Assembly (NCBI RefSeq): GCF_027921765.1
Contig: NZ_BSEJ01000003.1
Location: forward strand, 62,001 to 126,000
DNA length: 64,000 bases
Direction of reading: 5' to 3'
DNA from: Microbacterium barkeri
Lineage (GTDB): Bacteria; Actinomycetota; Actinomycetes; Actinomycetales; Microbacteriaceae
The position numbers and the translations under genes were made by a program. This document shows, piece by piece, positions 48,807 through 56,925 of the stretch. Position 1 is the first letter of the stretch; each line of letters starts with the position of its first letter. Below the pieces are notes generated by a model. It saw only the letters and a program-made list of their open reading frames with translations. It was not told the origin of the DNA and searched no databases.

Positions 48807-51063
48807 CCGATGCGTCCCTCTCCCCTGCGGGCGGGCCATCCGCGCCGTCCGCCGTCGCGCCGTCCGCGTCCGCGCCATCCGGGGTCGCGCGCTCGGCCAT
48901 CCGCCGACGTCGCCGGAGCACCGTGCGGATCACGCCGCCCACGACGAGCAGCACGATGATCGCGACGAGCACGCCGATGCCGATGCGCTCCCACTCGGCG
49001 CGAACGGTGACGTCCATGGTCTGCACGCCGCCGATCTGCTCGCCCGATGCCGTGAACAGCGAGACCGCGAGCTGCACCTCGCCGCTTCCGACGCGCGCCT
49101 CGACGGGGATCTCGACGCGCGGGTTGCTGCCCGCCGGCACCTGCACCTCGATGCGCTCCTGCACGTCGAGGCGCACGTTGTCGGGCTGCACCTCCAGCAC
49201 GACTGTGATGGGCCACGCGAGGCTGTTGCGCACCCAGACCGGCAGCGGCGCCTCGGCGCTCAGCAGCTGCACCTGGTCGGACACCGTGACGCCGATGCCG
49301 TCGACGCGCTGAGCCGTCAGCTCGGCGTGCGCGCCGATGGCCTCGCGCCAGCGGTCGGGGTCGTCGGTCCATCCGACGCCGAGCAGCTGCAGGGCCTCGG
49401 CGCGCGCCTGGCCCGTGAGCAGCTCGGGCTCGTCGAGCGCCGACGCCATGTGCGCGAGGCCCGGCTCGGCGGACGTGAAGGCCGAGACCGCCGCGGTGCG
49501 CTCAGGGTCCGGCGCGACCTCGGAGACCGTGACGGGCTGCGCCTCGGCCTCGAGGACGTCGGTGAGCGGCACGGCCTCGACCGACGCATTGCGGGTGACG
49601 CTCTCGATGGCGTCGCGCAGGCTCTCCTCGGTGCGGATGGCCGTGGGCGCCTCCGCGTCGTCGGCCGGGTAGGCGGGGCGGTCGAGCGCGACGAGGAGCG
49701 GAGCTCCTCCGGTCTCGTGCGCCGCGAACCACAGCTCCGCGGAGGCCTCGACGAGATCGTCCTCGTGCGCGCTCTGGTCGAGCGCGGCGGCGCTGAGCAC
49801 CTCGGAGATGGCTTCGTCGTACACGAGCGCGCCCTCGGCGCGCGCGGGCACGGCGGCTCCTCCGGCTCCCTCGGCGGTCGACGTCGAGGGGATGAGCGTG
49901 GTTGCTCCCTCCACGGCGAGAGCGGACACGACGTCGGGTCCCGCGGAGCCCTCGGCCGGCCAGTACACGCGCGCCGCCTCCTCGCCGATGGAGAGGAGCT
50001 CCTCGAGGGAGGGGTAGGCGGGCTCATCCGGCGCGGCGGGTTCCTCCTCCGCGGCGGGCGTGGCCGACGGCGTCGGCTCCGGTGCCGCGAAGTTCTCGCC
50101 GCTCTCGAACGCGCGCAGGCTCGTGGGCGCGAGCGGCGCCGTGAGGCCGGCCTGGATCTGCGGCGTCACGTCGGCGTCGCCGAACTGGAGGGCGAAGCGC
50201 TCGTTGGGCAGCTCCTCGAGCCGCTCGAGCCACTCGAGGGCGGCAGCGGGCGCTGCCGTGCCGAGCGCGCGGATCGCCGCCGGGATGGCCGGATCGACCG
50301 CGAGCACGGCCGTCGTGCCGGCGACGGCCTCGAGCGCCTGCGACAGCGCGCCGTCGGGGCCGGTCAGGGTGCCGATCTCGTCGGCGGTGAGGAGCCCCGC
50401 CGCGGTCGGCGGCGCGGTGATCGGGACGATGACCGAGACCGGCGCGCGCTCGCCGTCGGCGACCACGACGACGCTGCGGCCCTCGACCGCGGACGCGCCT
50501 GCGCCGAGCGTCGCGCGCAGCGGGTAGACGCCGGCTGCGAGGCCCTCGAGGCCAGCGACATCCGCCGCGACCGAGAGCTCCTCGGTCGCGCTCGCGCCTC
50601 CGCCGACCTCGTCGACCGGTGCGGTCTGAAGCGTCGCGAAGTCTCCGTCGGCGTCGCCCGACGTCAGCCAGGCGTCCAGCGCGGCGCGGTCGCCGAGTGC
50701 CGAGCGCGCGATGTCGAGGCGGAGCGTGCCCGCCGGCAGCGCCTCCGCGCCGGGGTTGGCGATCGTCGCCGTCGCGTTAAGGGCGGCACCGGCGCCGAGC
50801 ACTCCCTGCTGTGCGGGGAGGAGCGAGAGAGCGGGCGCCTGGTCGTCGTCGTCCGCGTCTGCGGGAACGCCGACCCGAGCCTCCTGCCCGCTCTCCTTCG
50901 GAGCGGTCACGTGCCGGCGGGGCGCATCGGATGGCTCGGAGGTCGCATCGGGGACCGACGCGAGCGCGGGCTGTGCGCCCAGGAGCAGTGCGAGCAGGAC
51001 CGCGGTCGGCGCGCCCAGACGTCGCAGACAGCTGCGTGCCTCGGCCGTGCGGCGGTGGGTCAT
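48799..51063 (-). CDS. DUF6049 exported protein encoded before murJ
   Basis: This is a large secreted or surface protein of about 754 aa. A signal peptide ('LGAPTAVLLALLLGAQPALAS') comes first, then an Asp-rich spacer, then beta-sandwich and alpha/beta stretches, and near the C-terminus one membrane span ('IGIGVLVAIIVLLVVGGVI') with a basic then acidic cytoplasmic tail. This is the DUF6049 layout of actinobacterial proteins found just upstream of murJ. Its role is unknown, likely in the cell envelope. Starts at 51063, 51069 or 51078 are possible; AGGA precedes 51063. Confidence 0.88.
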   Translation of the reverse strand: MTHRRTAEARSCLRRLGAPTAVLLALLLGAQPALASVPDATSEPSDAPRRHVTAPKESGQEARVGVPADADDDDQAPALSLLPAQQGVLGAGAALNATATIANPGAEALPAGTLRLDIARSALGDRAALDAWLTSGDADGDFATLQTAPVDEVGGGASATEELSVAADVAGLEGLAAGVYPLRATLGAGASAVEGRSVVVVADGERAPVSVIVPITAPPTAAGLLTADEIGTLTGPDGALSQALEAVAGTTAVLAVDPAIPAAIRALGTAAPAAALEWLERLEELPNERFALQFGDADVTPQIQAGLTAPLAPTSLRAFESGENFAAPEPTPSATPAAEEEPAAPDEPAYPSLEELLSIGEEAARVYWPAEGSAGPDVVSALAVEGATTLIPSTSTAEGAGGAAVPARAEGALVYDEAISEVLSAAALDQSAHEDDLVEASAELWFAAHETGGAPLLVALDRPAYPADDAEAPTAIRTEESLRDAIESVTRNASVEAVPLTDVLEAEAQPVTVSEVAPDPERTAAVSAFTSAEPGLAHMASALDEPELLTGQARAEALQLLGVGWTDDPDRWREAIGAHAELTAQRVDGIGVTVSDQVQLLSAEAPLPVWVRNSLAWPITVVLEVQPDNVRLDVQERIEVQVPAGSNPRVEIPVEARVGSGEVQLAVSLFTASGEQIGGVQTMDVTVRAEWERIGIGVLVAIIVLLVVGGVIRTVLRRRRRMAERATPDGADADGATADGADGPPAGERDASDD

Positions 51064-51156
51064 GGACATCCTGCTCATCGGGTCGTGCGAGGGCGCACGG
51101 GACCGTTCAATCCTACGAACACGGCTGGACGCGCCCTGCGAGGCGTGCCGCAGTGG

Positions 51157-52134
51157 TCACCGGGGCCGCAGCGAGCTCTCGCGGACGATGAGGCGCGTCG
51201 GCACGATCGTGCGGTCGGCCACGACGTCGCCCGCGAGCAGCGCGAGGAGCAGGTCGACCGCGGTCGAGCCGAGCTCGTCGAAGTCCTGCGCCACCGTCGT
51301 GAGCGGCGGCCAGTAGTCCGCCGCGTCGACGACGTCGTCGAACCCGGCGACCGCGAGGTCGTCGCGCCCCGCTGCGTGGGCGGCGTGCAGGGCGCCGAGC
51401 GCCATCTGGTCGTTCGCGGCGAAGACCGCGGTCACCGCGGGGTCCGCGACGAGCTCCTCCGCGAGATCGCGGGCGGTCGCGGCCGTCCAGTCTCCGCGCA
51501 GAGGACGCGGCGCGGTCGCGCCTCTCGCCGCGAGGGCGGCGCGCCATCCCCGTTCGCGCTCGGCGGCGGCGAACGAGCCCGCGGGACCGGCCAGGTGATG
51601 CACGGAGGCGTGCCCCTGCGCGAGGAGGTGCGCCGTGGCGCTCTCGGCGCCGCCGGCGTGATCCGACGAGATGACGGTGAACCGCTCGCTCGTGTCGGCG
51701 TCGACCGCGACCACGGGGAACCCGGGCTCCGCGGCCTCGTGGATGCTCGGTGTCGCCTCGTTGAGGACCACGGCACCGTCGACGCCGTGGTCGGCGAGCG
51801 CCGCGAACGCCGTGTCGGCGCGCTCGGCGTCCTCCGAGAGCGTCACCACGAGGACCGCGTGGTCGCGGGCCGACGCGGCCTGCGTGACGGCCTCGAGCAT
51901 GCGGGTGTTGCCGACCGAGGCCAGCGTGCGCACGACGACGCCGATCGTGCGGGTGCGGCCGGTCCGCAGGGCGCGCGCGGTGCGGTTCGGCCGGTAGCCG
52001 AGCTGAGCCATGGCCGCCTCGACCCGCGCGCGGGTTGCCGGGTCGACGCGAGGAGACCCGTTGGCGACGCGCGAGACGGTCTGGCCCGAGACCCCGGCGA
52101 GTCGGGCGACGTCGGCGGCCGACACCTGCGCCAT
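51157..52134 (-). CDS. LacI-family regulator of galTK
   Basis: This 325-aa regulator has helix-turn-helix 'SAADVARLAGVSGQTVSRV', hinge 'YRPNRTARALR' and an effector domain ending 'LAVAGFDDVVDAADYWPPLT'. The ATG at 52134 has AGGGAG upstream. It is divergent from galT with a perfect palindrome between them, so it probably represses galTK until galactose or a derivative binds. It is a close relative of the LacI at 39084. Confidence 0.93.
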   Translation of the reverse strand: MAQVSAADVARLAGVSGQTVSRVANGSPRVDPATRARVEAAMAQLGYRPNRTARALRTGRTRTIGVVVRTLASVGNTRMLEAVTQAASARDHAVLVVTLSEDAERADTAFAALADHGVDGAVVLNEATPSIHEAAEPGFPVVAVDADTSERFTVISSDHAGGAESATAHLLAQGHASVHHLAGPAGSFAAAERERGWRAALAARGATAPRPLRGDWTAATARDLAEELVADPAVTAVFAANDQMALGALHAAHAAGRDDLAVAGFDDVVDAADYWPPLTTVAQDFDELGSTAVDLLLALLAGDVVADRTIVPTRLIVRESSLRPR

Positions 52135-52167
52135 GGGGTCTCCCTTCTCCTGCGACCCACTTTGCAC

Positions 52168-52190
52168 TAGCATCCATGTTGACGTCAACA
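52168..52190 (+). promoter_or_regulatory. galT promoter with LacI operator
   Basis: The perfect 14-bp palindrome TGTTGACGTCAACA is at 52177-52190. A -10-like TAGCAT (52168-52173) precedes it, so the predicted start lies inside the operator. It has the same half-site pattern as 40203-40218. Confidence 0.75.
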
Positions 52191-52220
52191 CGCGCGGCAT
52201 CGCGCAGGAACGGAGGAGCC

Positions 52221-53369
52221 ATGGTGGCACCGGGGACGACGCTGGGCGCCGGCGTGGTCAAGCGCGTCGCGCGTCTCGCCGACGGGCGCGAGCTCATCTA
52301 CTACGACGACCCGGGCACGACGCTGCCCGAGGAGAGGCGCATCGACGAGCGCGAGCTCGGTCCGCGGCCCGAGACGGCGACGATGCGTCGCGACGTGCTC
52401 ACGGGCGATTGGATCTCGGTCGCCGCCGCGCGCCAGAACCGGGCGTTCCTGCCGCCGGCCGAACTCGACCCGCTCGCCCCGCAGACGCCGACGAACCCGT
52501 CGGAGGTGCCGAGCCTCTACGACGTCGCGGTCTTCGAGAACAAGTCGCCGTCGTTCGGCCCGGCACTCGACGTCGCCACGGGGGACGCGCCCGCCGCCGT
52601 CGACCCGCCGCTCGGCCTCGAGGACCTCGAGGCGCCGGGGCTCGGCCGCAGCCGCACGTCGGTCGGCCGCTGTGAGGTCGTGTGCTTCAGCCCCGAGCGC
52701 GAGGGCTCCTTCGGCACGCAGACGGAGACCCGCGCTCGGACCGTCATCGAGGCATGGGCAGACCGCACCGCCGCGCTCTCGGCCCTGCCGGGCATCCGCC
52801 AGGTCTTCCCGTTCGAGAACCGGGGCGAGCAGATCGGCGTGACGCTGCACCATCCCCACGGCCAGATCTACGCGTACCCCTACATCACGCCGCGCACGAA
52901 GCTCCTGCTGCAGGCCATCGAGCGCGAGGGCGCCGATCTGTTCGAGAGGATCATCGCCTTCGAGCAGCAGGGCCCGCGCGTCGTGCTCGAGGCCGAGCAC
53001 TGGATCGCGTACGTGCCGTTCGCCGCGCGATGGCCCGTCGAGGTGCACCTCGCGCCACGGCGCCACGCCCCCGACTTCGCCGCTCTCACGGACGTCGAGC
53101 GCGACGAGCTCGCCTCGGTGTACCTGCGTCTGCTGCAGGGCGTCGACCGTCTCTACGACACCCCCACGCCGTACATCGCGGCGTGGCATCAGGCGCCCGT
53201 CGACGTCGCGAGGGACACGGCGCGGCTGCACCTGCAGCTCACCTCGCCGCGTCGCGCGGCCGACAAGCTCAAGTACCTCGCCGGATCGGAGGCCGCCATG
53301 GGAGCGTGGATCGGGGATGTCCCGCCCGAGCAGACCGCAGAGCGACTGCGCGAGGCGGTGGGCGCATGA
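52221..53369 (+). CDS. galT: Galactose-1-phosphate uridylyltransferase
   Basis: GalT exchanges UMP between UDP-glucose and galactose 1-phosphate in the Leloir pathway. The active-site 'HHPHGQIYAYP' places the nucleophilic His at 213. 'VVCFSPER' and 'FENRGEQIGVTLHHPHG' spacing fit class I GalT. 382 aa; GGAGGAG precedes the ATG at 52221. It overlaps galK by 4 nt. Confidence 0.96.
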   Translation: MVAPGTTLGAGVVKRVARLADGRELIYYDDPGTTLPEERRIDERELGPRPETATMRRDVLTGDWISVAAARQNRAFLPPAELDPLAPQTPTNPSEVPSLYDVAVFENKSPSFGPALDVATGDAPAAVDPPLGLEDLEAPGLGRSRTSVGRCEVVCFSPEREGSFGTQTETRARTVIEAWADRTAALSALPGIRQVFPFENRGEQIGVTLHHPHGQIYAYPYITPRTKLLLQAIEREGADLFERIIAFEQQGPRVVLEAEHWIAYVPFAARWPVEVHLAPRRHAPDFAALTDVERDELASVYLRLLQGVDRLYDTPTPYIAAWHQAPVDVARDTARLHLQLTSPRRAADKLKYLAGSEAAMGAWIGDVPPEQTAERLREAVGA

Positions 53370-54562
53370 CCGCGCAGCACGAGGCGATCGAGCTTCTCCG
53401 CTCGCTCACCGGCGGAGACCCGGTGGGCGTCTGGTCGGCGCCGGGGCGCGCCAACCTCATCGGGGAGCACACCGACTACAACGAGGGCTTCGTGCTCCCG
53501 TTCGCGATCGAGCACCGCACGTATGCCGCGGTCGGCATGCGAGGCGACCGCATTCTCCGGGTCGTCTCGACCCTCGACCGGGCCCCGTTCGAGCTGTCGA
53601 TCGACGCGCTCGCGGCCACCTTCGACGGCGCAGCGGGTCACGCCGTGCAGAGCGGATCGGTGCCCGAGTGGGCCGCCTATCCCCTCGGCGTCGCCTGGGC
53701 CGCCCTCGCGGCGACCGGGCGCAGCGCATCCGACGTCGGCGGCCTCGACATCGCCCTCGCATCGGACGTGCCGGTCGGCGCGGGACTGTCCTCGTCGGCG
53801 GCGATCGAGGGGGCGACGGCGTCGGCGCTCAGCGATCTGTGGGAGCTCGGGCTCGACGGCCTCTCGATCGCGAAGATCGGGCGGACGGCGGAGAACGAGG
53901 CGGTCGGCGCGCCGACGGGCATCATGGACCAGGTGTCGTCGACGCTCGGCCGGCCCGACGCCGCGACCTTCCTCGACTGCCGGACCCTCGCGACGGAGTC
54001 CGTCGACCTCGGCTTCGCCCGGGAGGGGCTCGCCCTGCTGGTCATCGACACCCAGGTCACGCACGCGCATTCGACGGGCGGCTATCGCGAGCGCCGGGCC
54101 TCGTGCGAGAAGGGCGCGGCCGACATGGGCGTGCCCTCGCTGCGCGACCTGTCGGTCGACGACCTCGCGCGCGCCGAGGAGACGCTCGACGAGGTGACCT
54201 TCCGCCGGGTGCGGCACATCGTGACGGAGAACCAGCGTGTGCTGGACACCGTCGCCACGCTGCGCTCGGCCGGGCCGCGGGCCATCGGCGACCTCCTCGT
54301 CGCGTCGCACGCGTCGATGCGGGACGACTTCGAGATCTCGGTCCCCGAGCTCGACACCGCCGTCGAGGCCGCGCTCGCGGCGGGTGCGATCGGCGCGCGG
54401 ATGACCGGCGGCGGCTTCGGCGGCGCGGCGATCGCGCTCGTGGACGCCGATCGGGTCGACGTCGTCGCCGAGGCGGCCCGTGCGGTCTTCGCGGAACGCG
54501 GCTTCCGGGCGCCGCACACCTTCACGGTGACGCCGTCGGAGGGCGCGCGTCGCGACGCATAG
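53366..54562 (+). CDS. galK: Galactokinase
   Basis: GalK phosphorylates galactose with ATP. The signature 'GRANLIGEHTDYN' (27-39) is the galactokinase motif, the GHMP ATP loop is 'PVGAGLSSSAA', and 'MTGGGFGGAAIAL' is motif 3. 398 aa. With galT it handles galactose released by the GH42 enzyme; galE is not in this window. Confidence 0.96.
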   Translation: MTAQHEAIELLRSLTGGDPVGVWSAPGRANLIGEHTDYNEGFVLPFAIEHRTYAAVGMRGDRILRVVSTLDRAPFELSIDALAATFDGAAGHAVQSGSVPEWAAYPLGVAWAALAATGRSASDVGGLDIALASDVPVGAGLSSSAAIEGATASALSDLWELGLDGLSIAKIGRTAENEAVGAPTGIMDQVSSTLGRPDAATFLDCRTLATESVDLGFAREGLALLVIDTQVTHAHSTGGYRERRASCEKGAADMGVPSLRDLSVDDLARAEETLDEVTFRRVRHIVTENQRVLDTVATLRSAGPRAIGDLLVASHASMRDDFEISVPELDTAVEAALAAGAIGARMTGGGFGGAAIALVDADRVDVVAEAARAVFAERGFRAPHTFTVTPSEGARRDA

Positions 54563-54565
54563 CCA

Positions 54566-54616
54566 GCGCATAGGGAGAGGGGCAGATGCGTCGCATCTGC
54601 CCCTCTCCCTATGCGC
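54566..54616. terminator. Very long bidirectional terminator hairpin
   Basis: Arms 54566-54590 and 54592-54616 are perfect 25-bp reverse complements (GCGCATAGGGAGAGGGGC...). It separates galK from convergent hsp20. Confidence 0.85.
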
Positions 54617-54633
54617 GCGGATGATCCGGGGGA

Positions 54634-55071
54634 TCAGGAGGTGAGCTCGGGGGCCGTCAGCGTCTGGCTGCTGTCGCCCGAGCGCTGCACCTCGATCTTG
54701 CGCGGCTTCGCCTTCTCGCTGATCGGGATGAGCACGCTCATCACGCCGTTCTCGTAGGTCGCCGTGATGCGCTCGGTATCGATGCCCTGGCCGAGGTTCA
54801 GCTGACGCATGTACGCGCCCGTCGGCCGCTCGCGCGTGATCCACTTCACGCCCTCTTCGCTGCGGCCCGTCCGCTGGGCGCGGATGGTCAGGAGCTGGCC
54901 GTCGACATCGATGTCGACGCTTCCGGGATCGATGCCGGGAAGGTCGGCGCTCAGCACGTAGTGGTCTCCATCGCGGTAGAGATCCATCGGCATGAGGCGG
55001 GGGCCCTGGCGGTCGAAGAGCTGCTCGGCCACTCGGTCGAACTCACGGAACGGATCGAAGAACATCGCCAT
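54634..55071 (-). CDS. Small heat-shock protein, Hsp20 family
   Basis: This 145-aa alpha-crystallin-domain holdase has N-terminal 'MAMFFDPFREFDRVAEQLF', alpha-crystallin core from 'MDLYRDGDHYVLSADLPGI' to 'ITATYENGVMSVLIPISEKAKPRKIEV', with the I-x-I/V type tail motif 'LIPIS'. The start at 55071 has AGGAGG upstream. HAIR- and CIRCE-type operators lie in its promoter region, so it is a heat-shock gene under two repressors. Confidence 0.95.
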   Translation of the reverse strand: MAMFFDPFREFDRVAEQLFDRQGPRLMPMDLYRDGDHYVLSADLPGIDPGSVDIDVDGQLLTIRAQRTGRSEEGVKWITRERPTGAYMRQLNLGQGIDTERITATYENGVMSVLIPISEKAKPRKIEVQRSGDSSQTLTAPELTS

Positions 55072-55116
55072 CGTGATCGTCCTCCTCTGTTCGCTCGGCG
55101 CTGTTCGCAACATCAC

Positions 55117-55137
55117 CTTGAGTCGTATCGACTCATG
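55117..55137 (-). promoter_or_regulatory. HAIR-like HspR operator
   Basis: CTTGAGT-N7-ACTCATG differs in one base from the HspR consensus CTTGAGT-N7-ACTCAAG. It lies 46 nt upstream of the hsp20 start. Confidence 0.75.
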
Positions 55138-55144
55138 TTTCAAA

Positions 55145-55171
55145 TTAGCACTCTCAGGTGGAGAGTGCTAA
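55145..55171 (-). promoter_or_regulatory. CIRCE element (HrcA operator)
   Basis: TTAGCACTC-N9-GAGTGCTAA is a perfect CIRCE, 7 nt beyond the HAIR-like site, upstream of hsp20. Confidence 0.95.
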
Positions 55172-55252
55172 AAGTGCGCTGTGAGCTCCCTTCGAGCTCG
55201 CTCGGAGCGGCGCGGGGAAGCGGATGACACGAGCGCGCGGTTGAATGGTCGG

Positions 55253-56776
55253 GTGAGCCCGCACCCCGATCCCGCCCTGTGCCGCGACCTCGCCGCCGAC
55301 CTCTCGGCCGCCCGGTTCCGATCCGAGGCGCTGCGCGCGATGTGGGGAGTCGAGGCCGATGACGCGATCGGGCGCGGGCTCCGCGCCCCCGCCCTCCGGG
55401 CCATCCGCGAGCGCGACGACGCGCTCGCCGTCCTCGCGCGGCTGCTCGTCTTCGGCGTCGGGCAGCCGCTCGCTGCGGTCGACGCCGCGCTCCCCCGGGT
55501 CGGCGCCAGCGGGCTCGTCGCACTCGGACTCGCCGCGGTCGACGCCGACGTCGTCGCGCCGCTCGCGGTCATCCGCCCCCAGTCCTTCCATGACGACCGC
55601 GGTCCGGGCGAGTGGCTGCTCGCGAGCGACCTCGACGAGATCGCCCTGGGCGGGGGCGCGCTCGCGGAGGATCACGTGCTCGGCGCGGGCGGCGCATCCC
55701 TCACGCTGGCCGGTCTGCAGCTTCCGACTCCCGTGCGGACGGTCCTCGACCTCGGCACGGGGTGCGGCATCCAGGCCCTGCGCGCCCGTCGCTTCGCCGA
55801 CCGGGTCGTCGCGACGGACATCTCCCGGCGCGCCCTCCGCTTCGCGGAGCTGAACGCGGCGCTCGCGGGCGCGACGGGCATCGAGACGCGGGCCGGGTCG
55901 CTGTTCGACCCCGTCGCTGGCGAGGTGTTCGACCGCATCGTGTCGAATCCGCCGTTCGTCATCACGCCGCGGGTCACGGGCGTGCCCGCGTACGAGTACC
56001 GCGACGGCGGGCTCGTCGGCGATGCGCTCGTGCAGCAGGTCGTCGCGGGCGTCGGCCGCCACCTCGCTCCGGGCGGAACCGCGCAGTTCCTCGCGAACTG
56101 GGAGACGAAGGACGGCGTGCCCGGGCTCGACCGCATGCGCGCCTGGGTCGAGGCGTCCGACGTCGCTCTCGAGGCGTGGGTGATCGAGCGCGAGGAGCTC
56201 GACCCGATCGCCTACGCCGAGATGTGGATCCGCGACGGCGGCACGGCCCCCGGCAGCCCCGAGCACGACCGACTCCTCGACGCCTGGCTCGACGACTTCT
56301 CGGAGCGAGGCGTCACGGCGATCGGCTTCGGCTACGTGCTCCTGAGGAGGGCGGATGGCGCGCCGCGGCTCGCGCGCTATGAGCGCGTCACGCAGGCGAT
56401 CCCGTCGGAGGGCGCGCTCGGAACGCACCTCGCGGCGGTGCTCGCGGCGCACGACCGCATCGCGCCCCGCGCCGACGCCGAGCTGCTCGCCCTGCACCTG
56501 CGGGCGGCGCCCGACGTCACCGAGTCTCGTCACCACCTCCCCGGCGCCGCGGACCCCAGCGTGATCGAGCTGCGTCAGGGCGGCGGCTTCGGGCGGTCCG
56601 TGCAGGCCGACCCGGCGCTCGCCGCGCTCGTCGGCGCGTGCGACGGGGAGCTTGCCCTGGGTCAGATCGTCGCGGCGCTCGCGCAGCTGCTCGAGACGGA
56701 CGAGGACGCGCTGCGTGCGGGGCTCCTGCCCGCCGTCCGCGAGCTCGTCCTCGACGGCTTCCTCGCCCCCGCCTGA
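55253..56776 (+). CDS. N5/N6-type SAM methyltransferase with extra N- and C-terminal domains
   Basis: This 507-aa protein has a central methyltransferase with motif I 'VLDLGTGCGIQALRA' (164-178) and catalytic 'SNPPFV' (231-236), as in PrmC/HemK and RlmG-type enzymes that methylate Gln or N2/N6 groups. The N-terminal 110 residues form a helical domain of the DUF7059 type; the C-terminal 130 residues resemble a winged or helical add-on. The target is unknown. GTG 55253 is the start; TTGAAT seven bases upstream suggests a leaderless message. Confidence 0.82.
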   Translation: MSPHPDPALCRDLAADLSAARFRSEALRAMWGVEADDAIGRGLRAPALRAIRERDDALAVLARLLVFGVGQPLAAVDAALPRVGASGLVALGLAAVDADVVAPLAVIRPQSFHDDRGPGEWLLASDLDEIALGGGALAEDHVLGAGGASLTLAGLQLPTPVRTVLDLGTGCGIQALRARRFADRVVATDISRRALRFAELNAALAGATGIETRAGSLFDPVAGEVFDRIVSNPPFVITPRVTGVPAYEYRDGGLVGDALVQQVVAGVGRHLAPGGTAQFLANWETKDGVPGLDRMRAWVEASDVALEAWVIEREELDPIAYAEMWIRDGGTAPGSPEHDRLLDAWLDDFSERGVTAIGFGYVLLRRADGAPRLARYERVTQAIPSEGALGTHLAAVLAAHDRIAPRADAELLALHLRAAPDVTESRHHLPGAADPSVIELRQGGGFGRSVQADPALAALVGACDGELALGQIVAALAQLLETDEDALRAGLLPAVRELVLDGFLAPA

Positions 56777-56822
56777 CCCCGCCCCCGGGCCCGGGCCCCG
56801 CCCCCTGGGTCCCCCGGGTCCG

Positions 56823-56889
56823 TGAGACTAGCGCTCGTCGCCGAGACCAGTGCACCGGGCGCTGGTCTCGACGACGGACGCTAGTCTCG
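56823..56889. repeat. Long palindromic element, GAGACTAGC family, copy 2
   Basis: GAGACTAGCG (56824-56833) pairs with CGCTAGTCTC (56879-56888), and CGAGACCAG (56842-56850) pairs with CTGGTCTCG (56862-56870). The result is an imperfect stem of about 27 bp around a short loop. It matches copy 1 at 12688-12754. It lies just before the pcnA promoter. Confidence 0.8.
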
Positions 56890-56925
56890 AGGGCCGCCCT
56901 GCGACCGCCCGGTACCCTGGAAGCC

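Noticed and set aside
56761..56822. Extremely C/G-rich tract after the methyltransferase gene as a possible structured RNA
   Set aside because: Simple CCCGGG runs, with no clear stem beyond low-complexity pairing.
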